From SCUN01 sp964343975 (GTDB taxonomy: Bacteria > Acidobacteriota > Vicinamibacteria > Vicinamibacterales > SCN-69-37), in contig CAYFLU010000030.1 of NCBI GenBank assembly GCA_964343975.1, forward strand, positions 1 through 23,633: a DNA stretch of 23,633 bases, in the 5' to 3' direction. Shown here one piece after another: positions 16,010-23,298 of the stretch (position 1 is its first letter; every line of letters begins with the position of its first letter). Under the pieces are notes generated by a model. That model searched no databases. It saw nothing but the letters and a program-made list of their open reading frames with translations, and had not been told where the DNA came from. The translations under genes and the position numbers were made by a program.

Positions 16010-16770
16010 TTCGTTGCCAGCGTGAAATGCGCGGTGGCCGTGCCGCGGTCGGTGATCGTCACCGGCACGGATTGCGTGCCGAGCGTTTCGTGCCACACGG
16101 TGAGTTCGTACTCACCCGGCGGCACGCCCGGGATGGTGAAGCTGCCGTCGGCGGCCGACACGGCAAAGAACGGATGCGCCACGACGCCGACAAAGGACGA
16201 CATCCAGGGATGCACGTCGCACTTCAGGTGCACCATCACTTCCGGCGCCGTGAAGACCTGCGTCATGTGGCTGCCCTGCACGGGCTGGCCCTTGTTGAAT
16301 TCGCCGTTCACCGTGGGCTGCGCGTGCACGTTGTGCAGCGTCGGATCGCTGTTGAGGATGTCGATGGACTGGCCCACCATCACGCCGAACACGCGGGGGG
16401 TGTAGTGGCACCCACGTTGATCGAGCGTGACCGGACGCGTGGGCGTCTCGAAGACGTAGTCGGTGAATGCGCTCTTGATGTACACGAACGCGTTGGCCAC
16501 ACCGCCGTTCGGACCCACGAGGAGCGCGTCGCTCTTCACGCGGGTGCCGAGCACCTGCAGGCAGGCCTGATCCGAATTGACCGGGAGCCAGACCGGGGCC
16601 GGCGTCGCCCCTTTGAACGTGACGTTTCCGCTGATCGATCCGGCGGTGGCCGGATCGACGCGCTTGCCCGTGGGGACCGCCGTGGCGGGCGTGGCCGCCG
16701 GCGCTGCGCCACTGCACGCCGCGGTCGTCAGGACCAGGGCACACAGGAGAGCGTAAACAGGGGCGCGCAT
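16006..16770 (-). CDS. Cupredoxin-like lipoprotein with C-terminal regulatory-like beta-sandwich
   Basis: From the ATG at 16770 (a GTG at 16776 is possible) the 254-residue protein has a lipoprotein-type signal, LVLTTAAC, with Cys19 as likely lipidation site. Residues ~125-200 look like a blue-copper fold: FGVMVGQSIDILNSDPTLHNVH, then VMVHLKCDVHPWM. His146, Cys184, His187 and Met190 form a plausible type-1 copper ligand set. Cys70 and Cys121 could form a disulfide. A carboxypeptidase-regulatory-like strand pair follows (GSFTIPGVPPGEYELTVWHE). The protein should sit outside the cytoplasmic membrane. Its position as first gene before ctaB and DUF420 suggests copper handling or electron transfer for a heme-copper oxidase; this is inference. 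Copper binding itself is likely but untested, and related proteins are often annotated only as 'carboxypeptidase regulatory-like'. Confidence 0.75.
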   Translation of the reverse strand: MRAPVYALLCALVLTTAACSGAAPAATPATAVPTGKRVDPATAGSISGNVTFKGATPAPVWLPVNSDQACLQVLGTRVKSDALLVGPNGGVANAFVYIKSAFTDYVFETPTRPVTLDQRGCHYTPRVFGVMVGQSIDILNSDPTLHNVHAQPTVNGEFNKGQPVQGSHMTQVFTAPEVMVHLKCDVHPWMSSFVGVVAHPFFAVSAADGSFTIPGVPPGEYELTVWHETLGTQSVPVTITDRGTATAHFTLATK

Positions 16771-16771
16771 A

Positions 16772-16801
16772 TTCACAGTCGGCGAATTCTCATGTTAACA
16801 T
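16772..16801 (+). promoter_or_regulatory. Candidate promoter for tRNA-Glu (and possibly the cyclase operon)
   Basis: TTCACA (16772-16777, five of six to the -35 consensus) is followed after 18 nt by TAACAT (16796-16801, a TAnnAT -10). Transcription would start near 16808, about 17 nt before the mature tRNA. The -35 overlaps the start region of the divergent lipoprotein gene. Confidence 0.45.
16792..16797 (-). promoter_or_regulatory. Candidate -10 box for the lipoprotein-ctaB-DUF420 operon
   Basis: The minus strand also reads TAACAT here because 16792-16801 is a perfect 10-bp palindrome (ATGTTAACAT). The implied start site is about 15 nt upstream of the ATG at 16770. No clear -35 is seen on this strand. 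Confidence 0.4.
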
Positions 16802-16824
16802 TGAGACTTCCGACCGACCTTCGG

Positions 16825-16899
16825 GGCGATATCGTCTAGGGGTTAGGACATGTGGTTCTCAACCACAGAACCGGGGTTCGAATCCCCGTATCGCTACCA
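16825..16899 (+). tRNA. tRNA-Glu (anticodon CUC)
   Basis: The full cloverleaf can be drawn over 75 nt. The acceptor stem is 16825-16831 with 16889-16895, ending in a G1-U72 wobble. The D-arm is GTC/GAC around TAGGGGTTAG. The anticodon stem TGTGG/CCACA encloses loop TTCTCAA with CTC at 16858-16860, and the T-arm CGGGG/CCCCG encloses TTCGAAT. A73 and an encoded CCA (16897-16899) complete it. It reads GAG codons, the preferred Glu codon in this GC-rich genome. No terminator lies between its end and the cyclase start 39 nt later, so it may be processed from the 5' part of the operon transcript. Confidence 0.95.
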
Positions 16900-16927
16900 A
16901 CCTCATCCTGATCCATCACACAGTGCC

Positions 16928-16931
16928 GGAG
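16928..16931 (+). promoter_or_regulatory. Ribosome binding site deciding the cyclase GTG start
   Basis: GGAG lies 7 nt before the GTG at 16939. A nearer GTG at 16931 runs into a stop after three codons, so the SD selects 16939. Confidence 0.65.
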
Positions 16932-16938
16932 TGAGCGG

Positions 16939-18912
16939 GTGACCGCTCGCCGCGCACTGATCGGCGTGGCCATGGGCGTGGCCGCGGCGCTCGTCTGGTT
17001 CGTGCTCGGGCGCACCGCGACGGGCACCGCTCTCGAGAACCTCACCTACGACGCGCGCGTGCGCGCCACGGCCCATCCCGCCGACGCCCGTCGCGACATC
17101 GTCATCGTCGAAATCAACGACTCGTCGATTCGCGCGCTCGAGCCTGTGTTCGGGCGCTGGCCGTGGCCGCGCGTCGTGCATGCGGGGCTCATCGACTACC
17201 TGCATCGTGCGGGCGCGCGCGTGATTGCGTACGACGTGCTCTTTCTCGACGCCGACACGCGCGCCCGTTTCCCGGTCGGCGACCGGCAGATGTCGGGTGC
17301 GGAGTCGGACGCGGCGTTCGCCGCGTCCCTCACACGCGCCGGCAACGTCGTGCTGCTCGCGGATGCCACGTACGAAGGTCTGCAGTCTGGCGCGGATGCC
17401 GCGTCGCTCGTGCCCGCGTCGCTGCCGGGCCGCGTGTGGCATCCGGACGCGTCGCCCGCGTGGCCGTCTCTGCGCCTGCCATTGCCGGCGCTCGCGTCGG
17501 CGGCCGCCGCGATCGGTCACAACGCCTACATTCAAGATGAACGCGACCGCGGCACCGCGCGCCGGTTCGTGCCGTTTCTCGGCGTCGGACCGCATGCGGT
17601 GCCCTCGCTCGGCACCGCTGCCGCGCTCGTCGCGCTCGGTGTGGGCGGTCGGGATGTGACGCGCACCGCGGCCGCCCTGTCGATCGGCCGCACGACGCTG
17701 CCTGTGGTCGACGACGGCCGTGTGTTGCTGCGATACACGGGCGCGTACCTTCCGGATGCGCGCGACACAGCGCGCCGGCTCTACCGCACCGAGTCCGCCT
17801 TCGACGTGCTGTTGTCGGAAGAGAAGGCGTCGGCGGGCGAGACGCCCGTCATCGATCCGTCGGTGTTCAAGGACAAGGTCGTGTTTGTCGGCGTGGGCGC
17901 GGCCGGATTGCACGACGTGGTCGTCACGCCATTCACGGAGTCGGGCAGCACACCCGGCGTCTTCCTCCACGCGGTGCTGGCTGACCAGATCCTGTCGGGC
18001 CGCGCGACTCGTCCCAGTGCTGCGGCCGTCGATGTCGTCGTGGCCGTGCTCGCCGGTGTGGGCACGGGGCTGGCCGCGCTGTTCCTGCCCGTGTGGGCGG
18101 CGGTGGCGACGGCGCTGGCCTTGGCGGTGATGATGGCGACGACGGCGACCGCCGTGTTCGCACGCGGGTGGTGGATGCCGGTGGCGGTGCCGTTCGGCAT
18201 CGTGGCGATGTCTGCGTTCGCCGGCACCGCCTGGCAGTACTTCGTCGAGGGCCGTGAGAAGCGGCGCATCACGCAGTTGTTCGGCCGCTACGTCTCGCGG
18301 TCCGTCGTCGAGCAGCTCCAGCGCGATCCGTCGCTGGCCGTGCTGGGCGGCACACGCCGTGAGATGTCGGTGTTGTTCTCGGACATCCGCGGCTTCACGG
18401 CCGCATCGGAGCATGCGGCGCCGGAAGCGGTCGTCGCGCAGTTGAACGAGTACTTCACGGCGATGGTGCGCGTGCTCCATACGCATCAGGGCACGCTCGA
18501 CAAGTTCGTCGGCGACATGGTGATGGGATTGTTCGGTGCGCCGGTGCCGGATCCGGCGCATGCGGATCATGCCGTCGACACGGCGCGTGCGATGGTGGCG
18601 GAGCTCGCGCAGTTGAACGCACGATGGCGCCGCGAGGGCCGTCCGACGCTCGAGATCGGCATCGGCGTGAACTCCGGCGAGATGATCGCCGGCAACATCG
18701 GCGCGGACACGATCATGAGCTACACCGTGATCGGCGATGCGGTGAATCTGGCGTCGCGGCTCGAATCGCTCAACAAGGAGTTCGGGACGCGTATCATCAT
18801 CAGCGATGCGACCCGGCGGCAGCTGAGCCGGGTCGAAGACGTGCGGCCGCTCGGTGATGTCACCGTGAAGGGCCGGAGCCAGCCGGTCGCGATCTTCGAA
18901 GTGAGGAGTTGA
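16939..18912 (+). CDS. CHASE2-domain class III adenylate cyclase
   Basis: This 657-residue membrane protein has an N-terminal TM helix (~6-24). An extracytoplasmic CHASE2 sensor domain follows (~30-350), with LTYDARVRATAHPADARRDI, VIVEINDSSIRALE, GRWPWPRVVHAGLIDYL and VIAYDVLFLDAD. Three more TM helices lie at ~355-440, and the C-terminal class III cyclase domain at ~470-640. Catalytic features are intact: metal Asp in VLFSDIRGFT and in DKFVGDMVMGLFG, Lys in LDKFVGD and Thr in YTVIGDAVN (an adenine-type pair), and Arg in NLASRLESL. Thus ATP to cAMP is the likely reaction, controlled by a periplasmic signal. It begins an operon with an M48 protease (5-nt gap) and a cyclic-nucleotide-binding channel, an obvious candidate target of the cAMP. 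The GTG start is supported by a well-placed GGAG. Confidence 0.93.
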   Translation: MTARRALIGVAMGVAAALVWFVLGRTATGTALENLTYDARVRATAHPADARRDIVIVEINDSSIRALEPVFGRWPWPRVVHAGLIDYLHRAGARVIAYDVLFLDADTRARFPVGDRQMSGAESDAAFAASLTRAGNVVLLADATYEGLQSGADAASLVPASLPGRVWHPDASPAWPSLRLPLPALASAAAAIGHNAYIQDERDRGTARRFVPFLGVGPHAVPSLGTAAALVALGVGGRDVTRTAAALSIGRTTLPVVDDGRVLLRYTGAYLPDARDTARRLYRTESAFDVLLSEEKASAGETPVIDPSVFKDKVVFVGVGAAGLHDVVVTPFTESGSTPGVFLHAVLADQILSGRATRPSAAAVDVVVAVLAGVGTGLAALFLPVWAAVATALALAVMMATTATAVFARGWWMPVAVPFGIVAMSAFAGTAWQYFVEGREKRRITQLFGRYVSRSVVEQLQRDPSLAVLGGTRREMSVLFSDIRGFTAASEHAAPEAVVAQLNEYFTAMVRVLHTHQGTLDKFVGDMVMGLFGAPVPDPAHADHAVDTARAMVAELAQLNARWRREGRPTLEIGIGVNSGEMIAGNIGADTIMSYTVIGDAVNLASRLESLNKEFGTRIIISDATRRQLSRVEDVRPLGDVTVKGRSQPVAIFEVRS

Positions 18913-18917
18913 AGGCC

Positions 18918-20090
18918 ATGCGCCAAACCGTTGTCGCCGTCGTCGCGTTGACCGTGTGTCTGTGCGCGCGTCCCGCGCACGCCCAGCTCGGGCAGTTGGG
19001 ATCGCTGGCGAAGAAGGCCGAACAGGGGCTCGACCAGGCGAAGAAAGTGAAGGCGGCGATCGACTCGCTGATCTTCACCGACGCCGAAGAGCAGCAGCTC
19101 GGCAAGGACATCAGCGAGAAGCTGCGTCAGCGCTACGGCGTGGTGCAGGACAAGGCCGTGCACAAGTACGTGTCGCTCGTCGGCACGGTGCTGGCGCAGG
19201 CCAGCAGCCGGCCGTCGCTGCCGTGGACATTCGTCGTGCTCGACACCGACGGCGTGAATGCCTACGCCGCGCCGGGTGGGTACGTGCACATCACGCGCGG
19301 CGCGCTCGCGCTCATCGAGAACGAAGCGGAGCTGGCCGGCGTGCTGGGGCACGAGATCTCGCACGTCACCGAGAAGCACACGATCAACTCGATCAAGAAG
19401 AACAACGGCGAGAAGCTGGCCGCCGAGCTCGGCGCCAACGCCACGCGGTCGCAGATCGTCAGCGCCTTCGTGGACGCGGCCTACGACAACCTCTTCCAGG
19501 GTGTGTACGACCGCAACGACGAGCGCGATGCGGATGCCAAGGGCGTCGCGCTGGCCAATGGCGTGGGCTACGCCCCGTCGGGGCTCGGCGCGTTTCTCGC
19601 GCGCCTCGATGCGCGCAACAAGAATCACGACGAACGCAACGGCTTGTTCGCCTCGCACCCCGCGACCACAGAGCGCATCGACGACCTCGGCCGCCAGATC
19701 ACGCGCGACAAGCTCTCGGCCAAGGCGCTGGTGGCGGCGCGCTACAAGGGGGCGATCGCCTACAAGCCCGTGGCGCTCACCGAGATCGCGCAGGTCACGG
19801 ACGGCGCGGCCGGCATCGCCGAAGGCAAGAAAGACACGAAGGACGCCAAGGCGTCGAAAGACTCGAAAGACGCCAAGTCCACCGACACCAAAGCCGACAG
19901 CGGCAAGTTCGGTCTCGGCAAACTGACGGCGCTCGGCGGCGAGAAGAAGAGCACGACGACCGTCGCGTCGGCCGGCGCGCGCGGCGGCGTGCCGGATCGT
20001 GATGCCAAGGGCGGCGCCAATCCGGCGATCATCCGAACGGTGCTCACGCCGGCGGAGATCACCACCTTCAAGAACGGCATCGTCGGTTGA
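18918..20090 (+). CDS. Exported M48-family zinc metalloprotease
   Basis: The 390-residue protein starts at the ATG at 18918, with GAGGAG (18903-18908) 9 nt upstream; a TTG at 18909 is less likely. It has a type I signal peptide ending ARPAHAQ (~23). The catalytic domain spans ~55-260, with NAYAAPGGYVHITRGAL, zinc motif H145-E-I-S-H149, and third ligand probably Glu202 in DRNDERDADAKGVALA. FASHPATTERIDDLGRQI closes the domain as in other M48 proteins. From ~302 there is a Lys/Asp/Ser-rich low-complexity tail, then a short conserved-looking end (RTVLTPAEITTFKNGIVG). M48 periplasmic proteases (BepA/LoiP-like) act in outer-membrane protein quality control. Here the gene sits between a cyclase and a cAMP-binding channel, overlapping the channel gene by 1 nt, so a link to envelope-stress sensing is plausible but inferred. 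Confidence 0.9.
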   Translation: MRQTVVAVVALTVCLCARPAHAQLGQLGSLAKKAEQGLDQAKKVKAAIDSLIFTDAEEQQLGKDISEKLRQRYGVVQDKAVHKYVSLVGTVLAQASSRPSLPWTFVVLDTDGVNAYAAPGGYVHITRGALALIENEAELAGVLGHEISHVTEKHTINSIKKNNGEKLAAELGANATRSQIVSAFVDAAYDNLFQGVYDRNDERDADAKGVALANGVGYAPSGLGAFLARLDARNKNHDERNGLFASHPATTERIDDLGRQITRDKLSAKALVAARYKGAIAYKPVALTEIAQVTDGAAGIAEGKKDTKDAKASKDSKDAKSTDTKADSGKFGLGKLTALGGEKKSTTTVASAGARGGVPDRDAKGGANPAIIRTVLTPAEITTFKNGIVG

Positions 20091-21520
20091 TGGTGATGAG
20101 CGACCTCACGCACTTCCTCGCCGCGGCAGTAATCGTCGCGGTGATCCTGGCGCTGCTCGGCGTGGTTCGCAACGACGTCATCAAGCGCCGCCTGCGGTTC
20201 ACGCTGTGGACCACCCTCGTATATGTGGGGCTCCACGCCGCCGGGCAGTTCATCCCGGGCATTCAGCAGTTCGACCACCAGCGCGAGTCCGTTGAACGAC
20301 TACTGCTCGCGCTGGCGCTCATCAGTGGCGCCGTGAGTTTGCTCAACCCCTGGTTCCGGCAGGGGGTGCCGGACCGCCTGCCGTCGATCCTGCAGGATTC
20401 CATCGTCCTTGCGCTCTTCAGCGTGGTGTCGGTCGGTTGGTTTCACGAGCAGTTGGCGATGACATCGGCGGTCGGCGCCGCGGTGATCGGCTTTGCCGCG
20501 CAAGACACGCTCGGCAATGCCTTCGCCGGATTGGCGATCCAGATCGACCGGCCCTTCAGTGTGGGGCACTGGATCACGGTGGGCAGTTTTGAAGGCCTCG
20601 TCACCGAGATCACGTGGCGCGCGACGAAGCTGCGCACCAAGGCCGGCAACCTCGTGGTCGTGCCGAACAACATCGTCGCAAAAGAGGCGATCAACAACTA
20701 CTCACAACCCGAGGTGCCGACGCGGATCACCCTGGAGGTGGGCGCGAGCTACGATACGCCGCCGAACGAGACCAAGGCGGCGATTCTGGCCGCGCTGGCC
20801 AACGCCACGCGCGTGCTGCCGTCGCCGGCGCCCGATGTGGTGCTCGCGGATTTCGGCGGATCCGCACTGACATTCCGTGTGCGGTTCTGGATCAATGACT
20901 TCGCGCAGGACGAGCGCGCGCGCGATGAAGTGCGCACCTTCATCTACTACGAGTTCGCGCGTCGCGGTATCGAGATTCCGTATCCGATGCAGGTGCAGAT
21001 CTCGCGCACCGTCGAGGACCAGACGTCGTCGGTGCCCACCCGTGTGTCGCGGTTGATCGACGGCGTGCCGGTGCTGGCGGTGCTGCCGGCCGACGCGCGC
21101 GCCGCGTTGGCGCGCACGTCACGCACGCAGCGCTACGCGGCCGGTGAGTACATCGTCCGGCACGGCGAGGCGGCGACGTCGATGTTCCTCGTGGAGTCCG
21201 GCACGGTTGATGTGCAGTTGCCGAATGGCGACCGCGTGGCCACCACGGAGGCCGGCGGCTACTTCGGTGAGATGTCGCTGTTGACGGGCGCGCCGCGCTC
21301 CGCGACCGTGCGCGCCGCGGCCGATTGTGTGCTGGTCGAGATCAGCGGCGCCAGCTTCCGCGCGTGGATCCAGCAGCACCCGGCGACGCTGGCGGATCTG
21401 GCGTCGGTCGCGGCCACGCGCCAGCGCGAGTTGGACGCCGCGCGCGCCTCCGCCGCCGAGTCGGCGACGGAGACGTCATCGTCGCTGCTGCAGAAGATGC
21501 GTGCGTTCTTCGGGTTGTAG
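20090..21520 (+). CDS. MscS-type channel with C-terminal cyclic-nucleotide-binding domain (bCNG-like)
   Basis: From the ATG at 20090 (TGATG with the protease stop) the protein has 476 residues. About four to five TM helices precede the MscS pore helix and beta domain: TSAVGAAVIGFAAQDTLGNA, FAGLAIQIDRPFSVGHWITV, KLRTKAGNLVVVPNNIVAKE and NNYSQPEVPTRITLEVG. RRGIEIPYPMQVQISR ends the MscS part (~300). Residues ~330-445 are a cNMP-binding domain with GEYIVRHGEAATSMFLVESG and an intact phosphate-binding cassette, GYFGEMSLLTGAPRSATVRA, containing the Glu and Arg that contact the cyclic nucleotide. Bacterial MscS homologues with this domain (bCNG) are known to be gated by cyclic nucleotides, with weak or absent mechanosensitivity. 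Encoded with an adenylate cyclase, it is the probable cAMP effector of this operon. Confidence 0.92.
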   Translation: MVMSDLTHFLAAAVIVAVILALLGVVRNDVIKRRLRFTLWTTLVYVGLHAAGQFIPGIQQFDHQRESVERLLLALALISGAVSLLNPWFRQGVPDRLPSILQDSIVLALFSVVSVGWFHEQLAMTSAVGAAVIGFAAQDTLGNAFAGLAIQIDRPFSVGHWITVGSFEGLVTEITWRATKLRTKAGNLVVVPNNIVAKEAINNYSQPEVPTRITLEVGASYDTPPNETKAAILAALANATRVLPSPAPDVVLADFGGSALTFRVRFWINDFAQDERARDEVRTFIYYEFARRGIEIPYPMQVQISRTVEDQTSSVPTRVSRLIDGVPVLAVLPADARAALARTSRTQRYAAGEYIVRHGEAATSMFLVESGTVDVQLPNGDRVATTEAGGYFGEMSLLTGAPRSATVRAAADCVLVEISGASFRAWIQQHPATLADLASVAATRQRELDAARASAAESATETSSSLLQKMRAFFGL

Positions 21521-21522
21521 GG

Positions 21523-22023
21523 TTATTTCGTCCAGATCAGGACGCGCTCGCCGCCGGGCTTTTGCAAGTCCGCGATGAAGTGCGGTCCGATGCGCTCGAG
21601 CTGATCGACGTCGACATTGAACTTCTCGAATTCGAAGTCTTCGTCGCTCTGGATGTTGATCTTCCGCCGGCCCATCTTCAAGAGCCAGAACGGCAGGGAG
21701 ACGTTCACGGTCTTCTGACTGTCTGGCGACCACACCAGCACACACAACTCGGACGCCGGGGTGTTGCCGGCCGGGATGGCTTGCACGCGCTTGTGCACGT
21801 TCTCCGGGTGGTCGAGGTCGTCGAGCGTGAAGAGGGCCGATTGTCCCTGAAATTGCGCGCGCTGATCGTCGAACGTCTTCACCGCGCTCGTGGCGGTGGC
21901 GGGCTGCGTCTTGATGTGGCGGGTCACGCCATAGACGAGGGCGCCGATCGCGATGAAGAACAGCAGCACGAGCCCGCCGATCACGGCGAGGATGATGACG
22001 AGCCAGTTGCGCTTCTGAGCCAT
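21523..22023 (-). CDS. Small single-TM hypothetical protein
   Basis: I do not recognise this 166-residue protein. It has one N-terminal membrane helix (~7-31, NWLVIILAVIGGLVLLFFIA) after a short basic tail, so residues 35-166 probably face the periplasm. The soluble part is polar and of mixed alpha/beta character: ELCVLVWSPDSQKTVNVSLP, FWLLKMGRRKINIQSDEDFE and FNVDVDQLERIGPHFIADLQ look like strand-strand-helix. The end (GGERVLIWTK) is a probable final strand. The phrase KINIQSDEDFEFEKFNVDVD resembles bacterial proteins with PH-like or SHOCT-neighbour domains only weakly; I make no assignment. It starts 30 nt after the TPR protein gene and is likely in the same operon. Only 2 nt separate its stop from that of the convergent channel gene. 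Confidence 0.65.
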   Translation of the reverse strand: MAQKRNWLVIILAVIGGLVLLFFIAIGALVYGVTRHIKTQPATATSAVKTFDDQRAQFQGQSALFTLDDLDHPENVHKRVQAIPAGNTPASELCVLVWSPDSQKTVNVSLPFWLLKMGRRKINIQSDEDFEFEKFNVDVDQLERIGPHFIADLQKPGGERVLIWTK

Positions 22024-22053
22024 GCGGTGCCTCGGCGGTGTCTGCCGTCGGCG

Positions 22054-23298
22054 CTACTTTAGCGCGAACGCCCGCTGTGTGAAGCGGCTGGCGTCCGCCA
22101 CGCAGAACGGGTCGTTGTTCCGCGAGCAGAGGTCGGCGCCGAGCCGGTAGTCGTTCATCGCCTCGGCGCGTTTGCCGTACAGATCGTTCAGCTGTCCGCG
22201 CGCGACGTGGGCACGGCCGCGGACCCAGCCTACCGGGTTGTTGGCGAGCGACTTCTCGAAGTCTTCGCCGGCCTCGGCGCGGTGATTCCAATGCAGGCGC
22301 GCGAGTCCGCGCTTGTAGTGCCAGTACGCGAGTTCCCCGACCAGGCGCTCGCGCGGGTCCTTCTCGAGCGTCGCGAGGCCCGCTGTGAGGACGGCGTCGG
22401 CTGTGTCGGGGCGCCCGGCGCGAATCAGCGCGGCGCCTTCTTCGAGCACGAGCAGCCGGTTGCGCGGGTGGCGTCGCTGCAGTTCACGCAAGCGCTCGAC
22501 CGCGTCCCAGTGGCGGCCTTCGCGGCTGTAGATGATGGCCAGCGCGAAGAGCGCGTCGGCCTGTTCGGCGCCGCTCTTGGACGCCGCCTCGATCATGGCG
22601 ATGCCGCGGTCCTTGCCGCCGCCGAAGCCCGCCATGTAGGCCACGAGCCGGGCCGGGAGCGCGAAGGTCGACACCGCGTAGCGATACATGCCCACGATGA
22701 AGTTGGCTTCCACGTAGCGGCTGTCGAGATCGAGCGCTTCTTCGTGCGCGTTGAACGCATTGCGCGATGCGGAGAACGCGGCCGTGACCGAGCCCTGCAC
22801 CGAGCCCGCGTAGGCCGCGCGCATGGCCCAGGAGGCGCCGAGGTCGAACTGCGCCCGCGCGTCCTTCGGATGCGCCTTGACCTTGGCCTCGCTGAGCGCG
22901 ACGGCCTTGTCGACGTTCGCGATGAACTCGGTATCGAGCTCCGGCGCCGGCTTCGGCACGTTGAACTGCGTCTTCGTAACCTTGCCGAGGTAGTGATCGA
23001 TGTACGTGCCGCCGCGCGAGAAGAGGATCTTCAGCCACGCCACGGTGGCGAGTGCCCGGTACCCGCCCGGGTCCTGCGGTTCCTTGGCGATGTATTCCTT
23101 GGCCTTGGCGCGGGCCTCCTCGAAATCGAGGTTGTACGTGTCGTCGAACGACTGCATCAGCAGCGGCGGATACAGCGGCCCGAGCGGTGGGGGCGGGGCC
23201 GCGGGCTTGCGCTGCGCCTCGAGCGCACTCGACAACACCAGTAGTGCGACAGCGACCGCCGCAAACGTGCGAAGCCATGCGGCGCGGAGGCGGTTCAT
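22054..23298 (-). CDS. Exported TPR-repeat protein
   Basis: This 414-residue protein has a signal peptide (LRTFAAVAVALLVLSSALEAQ, cleavage near residue 28) and a Pro-rich start to the mature part. The rest is helical solenoid: TYNLDFEEARAKAKEYIAKE, NAFNAHEEALDLDSRYVEAN, ALAIIYSREGRHWDAVERLR, KRGLARLHWNHRAEAGEDFE and GQLNDLYGKRAEAMNDYRLG show the alternating small/aromatic spacing of TPRs. Two Cys near the C-terminus (ADLCSRNNDPFCVAD) may form a disulfide, fitting a periplasmic location. Such proteins are protein-interaction scaffolds; no partner is evident from the neighbours. The ATG at 23298 overlaps the stop of the upstream dehydrogenase-family gene by 4 nt (ATGA), which fixes the start and implies co-translation. 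Confidence 0.8.
   Translation of the reverse strand: MNRLRAAWLRTFAAVAVALLVLSSALEAQRKPAAPPPPLGPLYPPLLMQSFDDTYNLDFEEARAKAKEYIAKEPQDPGGYRALATVAWLKILFSRGGTYIDHYLGKVTKTQFNVPKPAPELDTEFIANVDKAVALSEAKVKAHPKDARAQFDLGASWAMRAAYAGSVQGSVTAAFSASRNAFNAHEEALDLDSRYVEANFIVGMYRYAVSTFALPARLVAYMAGFGGGKDRGIAMIEAASKSGAEQADALFALAIIYSREGRHWDAVERLRELQRRHPRNRLLVLEEGAALIRAGRPDTADAVLTAGLATLEKDPRERLVGELAYWHYKRGLARLHWNHRAEAGEDFEKSLANNPVGWVRGRAHVARGQLNDLYGKRAEAMNDYRLGADLCSRNNDPFCVADASRFTQRAFALK

Noticed and set aside
16010..16096. 29-residue N-terminal extension of CtaB
   Set aside because: It is Arg/His-rich, lies within the lipoprotein gene, and the family start MNDLLVLTKVRL at 16009 has an ATGA overlap.
16836..17045. 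69-codon frame ending SDTGIRTPVLWLRTTCPNP
   Set aside because: This is a well-known type of spurious protein made by translating the antisense of a tRNA; the tRNA-Glu explains the sequence.
16903..18570. 555-codon open frame on the minus strand opposite the cyclase
   Set aside because: It is a His/Arg-rich shadow of the CHASE2 cyclase frame with no recognisable domain.
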